Source: Solea solea (taxonomy: Eukaryota > Chordata > Actinopteri > Pleuronectiformes > Soleidae). Taken from it: DNA of 64,000 nt. The notes under the pieces are model-generated. The model did no database searches, was not told where the DNA came from, and saw nothing but the letters and a program-made list of their open reading frames with translations. Shown here piece after piece: positions 1 through 12,703 of the stretch; position 1 is the first letter of the stretch; every line of letters starts with the position of its first letter. The stretch lies in NCBI RefSeq assembly GCF_958295425.1, contig NC_081138.1, forward strand, positions 24,099,886 through 24,163,885, given 5' to 3'. Both the position numbers and the translations under genes were made by a program.

Positions 1-825
1 GTAAATCTCTAGGCCCCGTCTCCTGACATGAAAAAGGGCACGGCCATTACTGCCAGTTACCACTGCAGACAAGCACCACCCTTTTGTTTTTTTAATTTTA
101 CTCCTCTATCTCTTCTTCCGTCCTCCAGCTCTCGCTCTTATCAGCCCATCCCCCCTCCTCCTCCTCCTCCTCCTCCTCCTGATTGCATGACTGTCTTCCG
201 TTCCTATGCCTGGAGAAACTGACCTTGGACAGCAAGACTGCACCGACAGAAGAAACACAGGTACAATGGAGCTCTGTGGCTTTTTTTTGTGCCCAGCTGT
301 CTAAGAGCAACACTTAGAGCAGTTCAAGGCTGAATATGCACAGACAGACGCATCTCTGTCAAGTCATACTCCCACTTTAGGCTCCATGCACACATATGTT
401 TTTGTTTGAAATGTTTAAAAAGTGTTCTTATGAAGCTCACGCCACTCCTTTCAGTGTGTTTGTGTTTTAGTTTGAGACGTTGATGCAGACACCAATATTC
501 ACTTTTTGGTCTAGGAACGACACATACTTCATGTTTTAAGTGTAAGAGCAGCCAGAGCACAGGAACGGTCAGGTGATATTAAGAGGTAACCAGCAGTGAC
601 GTCGTCACCCAGAAGAATCCGGATTACCATTTTGAAGCCTCGACATTTGGAAACCCGGCACCGACTGAACAATACCAGCTGTCAATCACAGCCGTGTTCC
701 CTCATATGTGCTTTACTTTATCGTTTTTAAATTCTCTGCTCCTTGGGAACATAATTTACAAAACTGACATCGTTTTCTATAGAAGGAGAAACTGAAACTA
801 GTGATTGAATCCTCAAAAAATCCAC

Positions 826-1180
826 CCATTAATCTTCTACCACTTTATCCTTTATGGAAAGGCGGGGTACAGCCTAGACAGGTGGTGGAGACAAACAACC
901 ATTCACTCACACACTCACACCTGCGGTCAATTTAGTGCCCAATTTGCCTAATCCCCTAATCTGCATGTTTTTGGACTGTGGGAGGAAACCGGAGAACCCG
1001 GGGAAAACTCATGCACACACACGGGGAGAACATGCAAATATGTGGCTCATCCATCCATCCATCTTCTGCCGCTTTATCCTCCACATGAGGGTCACGGGGC
1101 GCACTGGTGCCAATCCCAACTGTGGGAGGAAACCGGAGAACCCGAAAAAAAAAAACCACACACACACACGAGGAGAACAT
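826..1180 (+). repeat. dispersed fish repeat, two partial copies
   Basis: The copies contain the family marks TTCTACCACTTTATCC, CACACTCACACCTGCGGTCA, TTTTTGGACTGTGGGAGGAA and GGGGAGAACATGCAAA. A second copy begins near 1050 (TTCTGCCGCTTTATCCTCCA). The same family occurs at 16690, 27990 (inverted) and 38806, where a tRNA-like end is preserved. Confidence 0.75.
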
Positions 1181-2260
1181 AAAAAAAAAAATCAGCTTAT
1201 AAAAAACTATAATTTTAGGGAGGAGTCTCCCGTTGTGTTTATTCAACTATGACCCCATTTTATACATAATACATGCATCGCCATCGGCGTTTCATCAAGC
1301 AGCGTAAGATTATTTGCATTAGCACAAGCAACATGAGTGAACACAAGCAGTGTTTACAGCTTGAATCAACAACACACACCTATTTTCAGGGGTTACTAGG
1401 TCAGTGTACCATCACACTGATTTTCTCTCTTTTTTTTCCCTCCCTTTCAAATATTTATGTAACGTTGCCTCATGCAGACTACAGCTGCACTACATGCAGG
1501 TTACATTACACTGTGTGTAGAACTGACACGACCCTATTCACAATATTAAATGACTATGCTTCATCGGCGCATTCTGAACGTTATTTCAGTGTTAAAGTGT
1601 CATAATGACGTATTCACAAGTCTCGTATTACACGCAGATACACGTGTACTACATGCTTCACCTCTGTCGTCGAGACATGCAGTTACCTGTAACACCTTAA
1701 TGACTTCACCGGAGTCAGAGGAGGCTGGTTGTGTCAGTTCTATGTATTGACTTGTTTGTCCACAGGTGGCGGTATTGATATATCTGACTGAAAGTGTGTG
1801 TGTGTGTGTGGGGAGGGGGCCACACTATCTGTCCAAAGTCATTAAGTTGCCTTGAACATGATCGTGTCAGGACTCAAATCTATTGATATTTTGGGGTGAA
1901 TGTGAGAGGAGAGAGAGAGAGCGCAGCGACTGCTCCAACATATCAGTAAATCATGCCAAACACGTTACACTGATATGTGGAAGTTTGTGGTTGCCAGTAT
2001 TAATTAACATGAAATCACAATTAATTTGGAATTCAATAGATAAGTGCATTTTCCCCACTTATGTTTTTTTTTAGTTTTTTTTTAAAAGAAGCATATTTTA
2101 GCATAAAATTAAGATGAAAAACTAAATATTAACTGACACTGCCCCCCCAAAAAAGCCATAGCAACAATATTGACATGTTTTTCAAATGTCATGGGACACG
2201 TGTGATAAGTGTACGCTGTCATTAAAATAATTAAAATCATAAAATGAAACCTTTCTTTTT

Positions 2261-2383
2261 ACATATACATATGTATATGTATATATATGTATATATGTAC
2301 ATATATATCTATTTCTATATATATGTATCTATATATACATAGATACATATACATATATACATACAGTATTATAATATATATAT
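2261..2383. repeat. TA/TATG low-complexity block
   Basis: Alternating ATATAC, GTATAT and similar units over about 120 nt, strongly self-complementary. Confidence 0.85.
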
Positions 2384-2933
2384 TAGTTCACTACGGTCTA
2401 TCCTATAACCCTTAAAAAAAATCTAAGCTGTTGCAAGTGTGAGACATTTTAAATTCTGATATTTGACAAACTAATATTTAAAATTTGAATCATCTGGAAA
2501 AAGATATTGTATCTGTGTCAAGTGATAGACTTAAAAGGGTAAGAAAATGTACTAATAATCTTAAGATTTGCTTATTTTATATCCATATATCTTTACTCAA
2601 GATTTAGTTGAATGTATGGAATTGTTTGAAGTTATTTAAAATTAGTGAAGTTGCTTTTGAGGTGCAAAACAAAACATTCAATTACATTGTATAAATCTGG
2701 CCTTGTGACTATAAGACTTTCATAGGAAAATTGTAAAAATCAATCATAAATATTTAACATTTATTTGAAGCTTACTTAAAAATGACCCCCATGACAATAC
2801 TGAGGACCAGCTGCGGTACCATCGTGGCCCACCATTGGGCCGTAACCCACGTTTTGGGGTATCACTGAAACTATAAAAATTTAGATTTTGTAAAACATCT
2901 TTTGCCCAGAAAAGCCTTTTCTGTAAAAATAAT

Positions 2934-2985
2934 CTAAATCGTTGAAGTTGCAACCTGACCATTTTCAAAGTTTTTGTATCCATCC
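2934..2985 (-). CDS. possible terminal exon, unidentified
   Basis: The minus-strand acceptor TTTATTTTTATAG is followed by one base and 16 codons (DGYKNFENGQVATSTI), then TAG. An AATAAA lies about 170 nt further on, at 2760-2765. This would suit the 3' end of a minus-strand gene. It is too short to support alone. Confidence 0.2.
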
Positions 2986-3301
2986 CTATAAAAATAAACC
3001 ATAAATAAGTAATAATATCAACACAGAAACAACAATGGTGAAATTGAGTTAACACACATATCAAGGCCTCACATAAGGCACTTACTTTGATAATTATCTT
3101 GTCAGTTGTGCGTCTGACAAACCCACAACCACAAACTCTACCACACAGACTGGAAGATGAAGGCTGGTTTGAGATGAATCTGTCGGGACAGTTTTCAGAT
3201 TTTTTAAGAATTAGACGTTTGTGAGACAGTGGCAAAGACTTGGAGTCGATCTCTTAACGGTCTGTTGGTTTGCCTACATGCTGCAGATATAAACGTGTGT
3301 G

Positions 3302-3601
3302 TTATAACTTGACCTGAAGACGGAGTACCTTAGTTTTAAGTATTAACATCTTGCAGGGTTTCTTGGATTTTCTCTCAGTATTATCATATTTCATGCAAGT
3401 GACAGTGAGCTGCAGTTCCAGCGAGTCCACATTGGCCAGGAACGTCAGACCACAAAGCACATGGCGGTTGGAAGGGAGGTCAAACGGCTGAGTCGAGTTG
3501 TGGAAAAACACGAGCGTAGACCCTCTTTCAATCAAAGGGGAGGTAGAGAAAATATGGTGGTTTAAACCCACAAGTCCATACACCAGAAACCAGTGCCTCA
3601 C
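3302..3601 (-). CDS. open, protein-like stretch, unidentified
   Basis: The minus-strand frame stays open for 99 codons and includes STLVFFHNSTQPFDLPSNRH and TFLANVDSLELQLTVTC, which look like an extracellular beta-rich segment with an N-S-T site. A pyrimidine-rich stretch ending GATTGAAAG at about 3530 could be an acceptor, and AAG|GTACTC at about 3325 a weak donor. The phase does not fit the exon-like segment at 3784-3880 directly. It could be chance. Confidence 0.2.
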   Translation of the reverse strand: MRHWFLVYGLVGLNHHIFSTSPLIERGSTLVFFHNSTQPFDLPSNRHVLCGLTFLANVDSLELQLTVTCMKYDNTERKSKKPCKMLILKTKVLRLQVKL

Positions 3602-3783
3602 ACAGCTCGGCCATATGTGTTGCTCTTAGCCGCTACACAAACACACACTGCAGAGCCTGTCCCTGTCTGAGCCCATAAGTCACATTTTAGTCCTGACCTA
3701 AGACTGTGGAGAGTGATGGCTTCAGGAAAGGGGGACTTCCTCTGAGAGCAAAGAAGAGCAGAGGGGTGGTGACGAGGCCTTAC

Positions 3784-3880
3784 TTGGGGCAGTGTGTGGT
3801 ACAGCTGCACGAGGGTCTGCTGGAAGCTTGTGTCTTTTTTAGTGACCATGTGCATGTGCTGCTGGATCTCAAACGGGGAC
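3784..3880 (-). CDS. exon-like segment, unidentified
   Basis: On the minus strand a strong acceptor (CTCTTCTCCCTCAG) and a donor (GTAAGG) frame 97 nt. The only protein-like frame is one base plus 32 codons, containing SPFEIQQHMHMVTKKDTSFQ and TLVQLYHTLPQ. It ends in phase 0. I cannot assign a family. The splice signals and the amino acid mix make it a fair candidate exon of a minus-strand gene, but no partner exon in matching phase is certain. Confidence 0.3.
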
Positions 3881-4585
3881 CTGAGGGAGAAGAGAGGCCA
3901 ACCCAGGAGGTGGAGGAGGAGGATGAAGACACACAGGAGAGAAGGCTAATTTATGCCCTGGTATGCCAAAGCCTTGCCGCAAAGGACTCATCGTACACTC
4001 CCTGTGGTTGTCACATGTGTGTCCATGAGAGTGTGGAGAGGACACAGCTAAAGAAAGGCTGAGAGAGGGAGAAGGACATCATTGAATGACTAAATCACAG
4101 ATGAATAAAGTGCTTGGTGTCAAACAGCATCACTTTCTTATGTGGTAAGAACTTGTTTTGACCTGGAGGCAGCAAATAGTCATGGACTAAAGCTCTGGTT
4201 TCTTGACCCATGCAAAAAAAAACAGTTATTGCAGTTTTATATATTATATAATATTATATTACGTTTGATATTATACTCAGTAAAACTCTGTGTCTTAAAC
4301 GTAGAGTAGATGGGATGGATAAGGGGCCGTTCACATGCAGGATCTAAATGCTTGAAAAACACGTGGACGACAACAGGGGTATTTTTAACCAAGGCACTCG
4401 CTGGGATTGTGCGTCGGTCACATCTGTCTTCACGACGCAACGACAACCTGGACACTGCTGAGATGACCTGAGAGGAGGTTGCTGCAGCTTCACTGAATTA
4501 ATCAACGCAACGGATGTGTGTCTCCACCACATCGCTCAGGTTTTGACACACCTTTATTTGCATGTATTGTCCGACTCTCTCTTAT

Positions 4586-4745
4586 GCTGTGTTTACACTG
4601 GACGCGGTGGCAATTTGTTGCGCGACAGGTTTACATACAACACCAATGCACAGACGTTGGCACGCAGCGATGTGACAAAATGTGGCGACTTGTGGCCAGT
4701 GCTCCCATCGTGTCACAAAATGTGCAAAATGATCCTGCGGCGTGA
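4586..4745. repeat. MITE-like segment with GTGTTTACACTGGACGCG
   Basis: CTGTGTTTACACTGGACGCG followed by a CG-rich 150-nt body resembles short Harbinger-type fish elements that begin GTGTTCACACC. The right inverted end is not clear. Confidence 0.35.
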
Positions 4746-7310
4746 TAGATTAGATTAGATTATTTCATGTTGTCATTTGTTATCAATTCTGAATTAAAGA
4801 CTTTTCCACTGAGGGAATGTGTACTTGCTCAGCAGAACAGCCAACAGGAACAACCTCTCACTGTCTCACTGGCCTGTGATTGGTCTGTTTCCTGTCACAG
4901 GTTACATTTCTGGAGAAACTGGAGCAAAGCCTTGAGGAGGTGCATTGCACTTGATTTACAGTAACCCCGTAGTAGACTGTTTATGAAATAAATACGATAA
5001 TTAGAACTTTATTATTTGTGTTTTGTTTCCCCTACTTCCAGTCTTCATGCTAAGCTTGGCTAAAATAACCCCCCCCCCCCCCCCGGCTCATTACATTACA
5101 CTGCATTAAACTCCTTGTACCACGTTGTACTACACTGACACAAGTCGTTTGTCTTTCTCCAGACAGAACGGTGCAGCAGGAGACCAAAGACACTACTCCG
5201 GATAAATAATGAAGACAGATTGTGAACAATTATTTTGCTAACACCCTCTGCATGTCAAGTGACTCTCAAGTCCTGAACCAAAAGGTCTTCATCAAACGCT
5301 AAAGCCTCATGAACTTGACAAGCTCTCCACCCAAGTCTAAACATCTTCCTCGTGCCTGGTCTGTTCTGGTCCTTTACCCAGACAGCCCCCACCGCCAAAA
5401 CACTAGTCCTCTTCTTTCTTTCTTTTTTCCTTCTTTTTTATGTCTTTCACCCTCTTGATAGCAAGCAGCATTCAGCAGGTTGCCTTTCGGATCTGTCCCA
5501 TGGGAGAGTGGGGATTGTAAGTGTTTTGGAGGAGGTTGGTGGGTAAGAAATCCAGGTATCTGGGGGGGATGGTGTAAGGGGTGACAGGGGGTAGTGAGTG
5601 CAACAGGGCTTCATCGTGAGGAGCAATGCCAGTTGGAGATAATAGGGAAGGTGAAGGATGAAAGGAAAAGGGACGGAGGGCGAAGGCGGGGGTGGTTGTT
5701 AAGGAGTGCTGTGCATGTGCTTGGTGTCATCTGACTTTCAGGCTGGCTTGCTGATCTCCTCTGATGTACAGTATATGACATCGAGCCTGGAAGAGCAGGC
5801 CCTAATCAAGGCAACGGCGGCTGCATTTCCCCCTTCATCCATCCCCACCCTCCACTTCCCCTTTTGCCTTGACACAGCCAGTGCCCAAGGGAAGGAAGGC
5901 AAGTAACCAGCAGCTGTGTTCACCTCCTCTCCCTCCTCTCCTCCTCCAGTCAGGTGGAATGAGAGGATTGGAGAATCCTGGAAGTGGAACAGAAGGGTAT
6001 CAGATTAAAGCCGGAGATATTTGCATGCTTCCCGATACTTCAGAGCCTCCAATTAGCATCAGGAGGCCCCACTGCCGGCTGCAGGACCTGACCATGGCTG
6101 GCCCAGTGGTGGCATTCCTCGGCCTGAGGAGGAGGATTAACACACCCCTCCTCTGGATGGGGATGTGTTAGTGCTGTGACCTGACCATGACCCTGTTACC
6201 AGCATGCATAAGAGGTCACACTCTGCCCTGCACCGGCCAGGTGAAAGCCATGATTCTTGGTCATGAGGAGGAAGGAAAAAAAAAGCTTAAATAAACCTCT
6301 TCATTGTGGCCTTTTTAAAACTGTATAAGTGTTAAGCACATATTAGATCAGTCATTGTCAGAGACAGGGCCGGAAACGCAGATGGTCTCAGCATTTGTTT
6401 TGGGTGTTACCCAATAAATTTGCAGATTTGTATCCCCAAGCATTTTACTTAGGGTTTATTTAATAACCGGTGATACAGAAATGACAATAGAAATAGAGAC
6501 TAATATATTGTGAATTTAGAGGTTGTGATGATTTCTCCTCTTTAAAAAGTGGTTCTTCATAAGTGGGGGGGAACACTATTAGAGCATTAGTTTATGGCTT
6601 GAATTGATTTGTGCATTAATTCCCATTCAGCATTCTGTAACCGTCTCTCTCTTGCTCTTGTTCGCGATAAACCTGACTATTCTATTTATTTCTGTTCTTT
6701 TCTCTGTTTATCTTAAGGAGGCAACAGAGCACACCTGTGTAAAGACTGAGCGTGGACAACTATGAAAGCAGACGGTGTTGTTTTTCTCTCAACATCATAA
6801 TGACAATTTAAGACAGAACTCGTCTATTTCGGCTTTAATGTCGTTAGAAATGTGCAAAATTCATAGGAGACTTTATGGAAAGCGCAATAAAATATTGATA
6901 CATGCTCTGTTACCTGTTTCAAACCACTCAGTGGCAAAGCAGATGAGTGATTCTCTTTTAGCATACACTCAAACCAGTGGGTCGGCTGTCGGAGGCAGCA
7001 ACTCCTGTGTGCTGAGAAGCACAATCTCTATGGATGTTGGTGTGTGAGCAGTGAGCAGTTTACAAACTTCAGTTTCCAGTCTGAAAGCCAGATACAGCCA
7101 CAAACGCATTATTGAAAACATGGCAGACTTAAAGAAGCTAAATATAAGTTCCAAAAATAGTTTTCTATGGCAACACAAGTGAACTACAGCCTCATCACTA
7201 ATCCCAAACCCATGGGGGCTCACGATAGCCGCCAAGCAAGCAACCTGGGCTACGACCAAAACAGTCGCCCAGGCCCTTGTAGGCAACGGGGGAAGCTGTG
7301 GAAAGTCTAA

Positions 7311-7599
7311 TGGCTCTTTTCCACTATACAGTTCCAGCACGACTCGACACGGCGCGGCTCTACTCAGTTTGGTATCGTTTACCGTTACTATAGTACCTGC
7401 TCAACGTGGGCGGAGTCATCATAGTAGCAGTTGTTTTCGTTGTACTGCATCATTTAGAATCAGTTCATTACAAAGATTTGCTCACAGAATCGCTGAGTAC
7501 TTCCTGCATGACTGGTACCAGGTACTATCGCGAATGGAAAAGCAAAGTAGAGTCGAGCTGTGCCGAGCCGTGCTGTAATTGTGTAGTGGAAAAACGCCA
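7311..7599. mobile_element. palindromic MITE, copy with both ends
   Basis: The ends form a long inverted repeat: TTTTCCACTATACAGTTCCA at the left matches, inverted, TAATTGTGTAGTGGAAAAA at the right, with CTCG-rich arms next to each. GGTACCAGGTACTATCG lies inside. No coding sequence. Related copies are at 12230, 34315 and 42430. Confidence 0.7.
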
Positions 7600-7683
7600 T
7601 CGTTTCTGAGGTCACGTTATAATCTGTTCATTCACTGGCATTTCAAGAAGATTAAGGCATGGATTACCTTTCATTCAGCCTCT

Positions 7684-7732
7684 TTAAGCAGATGCAGATT
7701 TTATTCGGTGAGCTCTTTGTTGAGTGGCTGAA
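7684..7732 (+). repeat. dispersed repeat core, copy 1
   Basis: TTAAGCAGATGCAGATTTTA and GGTGAGCTCTTTGTTGAGTG align with 14488 and 62099. Confidence 0.5.
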
Positions 7733-8532
7733 GCGGGAGTCAGCATCTCACCTGACCACATTTCAAAAACAAAACAAAACCCTGAACTTTCCCTTTAAAC
7801 TATCACTATTACTGTTGTAGTCGGGGCTGTAGATTAGTGCAGCCAGAGTGTAGAAGAGCAGAGAGTGAATATTTCAGGATGGTTGGAGGCATTAGTGGTG
7901 TTATTATGTGTGTGTGTGTGTGTGTGTATTTGGGTGGGGGTAGCAGATAGCAGAGCAGAGCACATCTGTTGGTGGGGTGGAGGTGGGTTGAGTGTGTGGG
8001 GGCCCAGGGAGCAGCCTGTGGCAGCTCCCCTCTCCGTACCAGCCTCCAGAAGGGAGCTGCCTGTCTGTCGCAGCCTGATTTATACACGGCTAATGTCAGA
8101 GGAAAGCAATGTGGAAACTGTGGCATAAACACCAAATACCGGCAGAGTTTAGAGATTATCATTGAGAGTATGGGAGGACTGCTCCTCGAAACACAGCTAC
8201 GCCTGCTGCCTCTCAATCTCTCTCTCTGTGGCTCATAAACACACACATGAAGACACGCTGACACACACCAGCAATCTTGGGTTGTGAGGTCTTATCTCCA
8301 CAGTGACCTACAGCTTGCATTTTTCAGGCCTCTTTTCTTGGTTTTTTTTTTTTTATGCACTTGATTGTGCCTGGTTCAGGTTCTGGTCCCAGACCTTTTG
8401 TAGGACCAGCATGCTACAAGTAACACGCAAAACCAGACTAAAGTTACAACCACTGGCATGTTATATAACTTTGTCCTTTTGAAATGACCGAAAAATAAAG
8501 TTTTTCTGCACTTGCTAGATCAGGTTTGAGAG

Positions 8533-8536
<4 letters not shown>

Positions 8537-8596
<60 letters not shown>

Positions 8597-8602
8597 TATA
8601 TG
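8537..8602. repeat. (TA)n microsatellite
   Basis: About 33 TA units with one C interruption near 8591. Confidence 0.95.
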
Positions 8603-10539
8603 TATTTGTTTTGTCTGTCGAAAAAATGTTGACATTTCCATGGGTCCGTCCTTTTCCTCTGCGTTCCTTGAGTGGAGTGTGCACAAAGCTACGAGCTATA
8701 CATACAGCTGCCTTTTTGTGTGTGTATGTGTTTGCTGCTTATTGTGCAAGGTTTCTCAGAGGCCCCGAGTACAGCAAGACAGGCAACGAGTTCTCCCAGC
8801 ATCTGAAACATTAATGCAGAAACCCGATTAGCCATGCCATCACAGGCCTCCTGATCCTTGCCTATTGATTTTCCTTCCGTTCACCCTCCCCCCTTCAAAA
8901 AGCCGGGAGGGGAGTCTCTTAAGAGCCAGAGCACCTCTCCTGCTCTCCTAGGCCTCCTCTGGCTCGGGCCTTCGCACTGATCCAGCCTTACTGATTTCTA
9001 CTGAGACTTCGGAGGGGCTATAGACTTCTGACGAGAACCCTAGGTGCTATAGGAGAGGGCTGGAGGATGGAGGTGGAGATGGGAGGGGGGGGTTGGGGCC
9101 CCTCATGTCAGTCAGACAGTCTGAGAGCTGCAGTGATCATGGAGGGCTGAATCGGCCTGATCAGTATGCCGGGGTGGAGAAGTGTTCACTCCAGAGAGAG
9201 AAGCTGTGTAATCAGAGATGAAAGTTGTTCAGGGTCTGGTCAGCTTGACTCTCTCTCCTTCCTCTGGTTTCACTGACCTGGAGCACTTTCACTGAAGGGA
9301 GAGATGAGCATCTCTCATGGCTTAGCCCAGAGACAGGCTCTATCCAGTCGGTTGTCTAGCTCCACACTGCTGATCAGGGACCTCGGCTGGAATTCGCTGG
9401 CAAATACGGTGCATTGTGAATGTAAACTAGAACCCCGCGGAACTTTATTTGAAAAGAAACTCCAGGATCCGCAGCTTTGGCCAGTCTTGTAAAAGACACC
9501 AGGACCTTTTTTTTTTATTACTTATTACTTGTTTTATTACTATTTAAAGTCTATTGTACATTCTGCATCTGTTGTACATGATCTATTGTTGCCGCCAGCA
9601 TCACATACGTTCTGTAAGATGAGAAATCGCTGATTTTACTTCCAGCAGCATCTACCACATAGATACATGAGGTTACATAGTGGAGCTTTAATGTGTGTAT
9701 GTTTTAAATCAGTGTTCCCCAAACCTTGTAATCTGGGGACCCACATGTTATATCTGACAAACTCTGATGACCCAATTAAAATAATAAATAGTCACAAGAG
9801 CAAATGTGTGCAATTGTTTCTGAGTACTGTATGTCTGATTCTGGACCAGACATCAACAAGATATATCAAAACGTCATTTCATGCATGCGTTATTTAATAA
9901 ATCTGATGTAAAAGGCTTGGAAAATAAATCTGCAAATCCAATTGTTGATCCAAAAAAAATATATATATGTATACATACAGTGACCTATCTGTAGGTCCTG
10001 ACCTTATCTGTGGAAAACATCATTTTAATTTAATAACACAGGCATGAAATCAAGCATATATCTGTAGGAAATGGCAGGTTGTGAGAAATTGCAGTTCAAA
10101 ATAGTCAGAAAAGTTATATAAAGCCCAAATGTGCTGTTGTCATGACTTGTTTTTTGAACTGGAACGTGATCATTTGCCAGTTAATGGGTCCCTCTAAGAA
10201 GTTTGATACACTGGAGTGTCCTTAATTCGGCGTCCCTTTGGCATCGCGTGGATTTTGAAACATTTTCTTTTACACAATTAAAAGTAAAAACAAACCCAAA
10301 AAAAACAACAAAGACAGAAAACTGACCTGAAGCACTTCCACTGATGAACATCTCTCATGGCATGTACATAGGCTACATGTATACATGTAGATCCCACTCT
10401 ACCATAATAGCCTTTCATCTGAGATACTGTAAGAGATTATGATTCCATTTGGACTTCTGTAAATTTGGTTTTCTGTTGTTTAGATGACAATTTTCCCCAG
10501 ATTTCCAGCTGTTGTACATGTTGTACTTGTAGTTTCTTT

Positions 10540-10845
10540 CATGTGTGTTTTACTCTGGTTTTAACTGCCTGTCTTTGTCTGGTGATTGTCCGCCCCACCC
10601 TGATGTGTTTCACCTGTTTTCACTTATCCTGCCTCCCTCCTGTATTTAGTCTGTGCACTCTTCGGTGTCCTTTGCCGGTTTGTCTTCTTAGCTGCGGTTT
10701 CAGTCCTGGTGTGTATCTAGTCTGTGTTTCTGTTGCCTGAAGATTCTTTTGCCATTTTTTTTCTGGCTCACTTTGGATTCCTTGTCTAATTCTGCCCTGC
10801 ATGTGTGTTATCCACTCACTGCCTTCCCCCCTCAACCTTGGCACC
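10540..10845 (+). repeat. dispersed repeat, plus copy
   Basis: CCCTGATGTGTTTCACCTGT, TTATCCTGCCTCCC and ATTTAGTCTGTGCACTCTTC mark a widespread fish repeat. An inverted relative lies at 18285. Confidence 0.45.
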
Positions 10846-12229
10846 TACATTTATATAAATTAAATGGATAAATAACGAAATGGACTTCAGTAGCAGTCAC
10901 AAAATAAGTGTATTATAAATATGAAATAAATATGTTTACCTTTTCATTTGACTAATGCTGCACTGACATCTTTAAATATAGATGCTGGGCTGTTGGGTGT
11001 CCATGTCCAATTCAAGTAGGGTTGCCAGGTTTTTTAAATAAGGTATTATATTCATTTACTTTTCCAGTAGAATTAATCGAATTGTTAATGCCCAGAAACC
11101 ATCTATGAATGAGCAGGTTGGAATAAAACCTATATCAATGCTCTATAAACTTCCTGGCAATGTACATAGCTGTAGGTAAATGTTTAAAACAATGCACTTA
11201 TTTTTGTGACCTTTCCCCAATAAGCACATTTGGGAATCTAAATATTTAATAGAAACAAAAGTTAACTTCTCCAACGTAAAACTAACTTGTCTATACTGTG
11301 GTAAGGGACATCGGGGGCCTTGAAATCACTGTGTGCTCAGTGTAATTTGGTATTTTTTTTAAGGCAACCATGCCCTGCAGTAGATAATATTCAGTTGGTG
11401 TTTTGACTGTGTGCTTACCCAGATGAAATCATGTAGGAGTTACCGCCTCTGCTTTAGGTTCTTTGAACCAACCCAGTGCTTGGCCTTACTTCCCTTTGTG
11501 CTACTGCAGTGCTGCATTTTTTTTATTTTTCTTAACAAGAAAGCAAAATAGCAGACAGTGTCGGCACACTCTAAAAGTCACCAGGATCAAACAGTTTGTA
11601 GGAGAATGTTTCTGACTCGTATCAGATATTTCTGCCTCGGTGTGGACAAGTCACCTGTCTTTGAAGTGACAGCGACCGTAGCCCAGATAACTGGGAGAGA
11701 GTGCCGCGGTTTGGCCTCATGCATAAACAGCCTGTGTGTAGGCGTGTTAAAATAGCTGTTACTGCCTCGTGAACATGATGCGTATTCGACGGAGAGCTCT
11801 GCATGGCTGAAGCAGCGCAGCCTGCTAACAAACCATCTCTTATGCTGATGCCTGCGCTCGTAAACAACTAAACTGACCCAGAGCCTGATAAGAAATGATA
11901 GTGTTTCTGTGTGTATGAGGGAGAGTTGGGGGCAGCCAGGGAAAATCTGTGCTGCTAAAACATCATTGCTCAAGGCATAATCATTGTTAAATAGGTTGTT
12001 GACATACACAGCCTGCTGTGTGCAAACATCTCATTTGGCCAATTATCCCCTTCATTGAGGTGGTGCGGTCTAGATGAGGAGAGTTAGCGGAGATTTGGCT
12101 GAGAGAGAGAGAGGGGGTCGCTCTCTCTCTCTCTCTCTCTCCGATGCTGTGTTAATGAAGCTACCAGATGTGCCTTAAAGGAATATTTCAGCTTTTTTGA
12201 AGTGGGGTTGTGTGAAGCACCGACACATG

Positions 12230-12703
12230 TGGCGCTTTTGCACTATACAGTTCCAGCACGGCACGGCTCGGCTCGGCTCGGCACGGATGGACTATTAGGG
12301 ATAGTACCTGGTACCTTGTAACTTTTTTAGTACCTGGCTCTGGTGAGGTTCCAAGCTGATCTGAGCCGTAACGTCAACAGACTGTTGGCCAGTGATTTGC
12401 AGAGAGTGTCTGGAAGTCTGGAAGAGTCATGAGTGTGACGTCCGACACAGAAATCAAACCGAACAATGCCGAACTGTAGATCATTTAAAAAGACTTTAAA
12501 ATCCTGAACAAGTGTGGTAATCTCCAACATTTAGCAAGGACATTTCTAAAATCTCAACATTTAACAGAGGAGTGAACACTGAAAACAACTGCTTTGCTCA
12601 TCACTAGTTTGTGTGTTTGTGTCCCATGTTGAGGAGGGACTATAGTAATGGAAAATGATACCAAACCGAGATGAGCCGAGTTGTGCATGGTGGAAAAGCA
12701 CCA
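12230..12703. mobile_element. palindromic MITE, longer copy
   Basis: The left end, TGGCGCTTTTGCACTATACA, and the right end, GTGCATGGTGGAAAAGCACC, are inverted counterparts. The core has AGTACCTGGTACCTTG. The internal part (ACATTTAGCAAGGACATTTC) is shared with the copy at 42430. Confidence 0.65.

Larger units (their letters stand above)
1..2743. other. intergenic, no gene seen
   Basis: The stretch holds a CCT repeat at 151-181, two partial copies of a dispersed fish repeat (826-1180), a short TG tract at 1794-1810 and a TA/TATG-rich low-complexity block at 2261-2383. I see no coding sequence. Confidence 0.7.

Noticed and set aside
11587..12009. 140-codon minus-strand frame
   Set aside because: No splice signals, no recognisable motif and an unremarkable amino acid mix; more likely a non-coding element.
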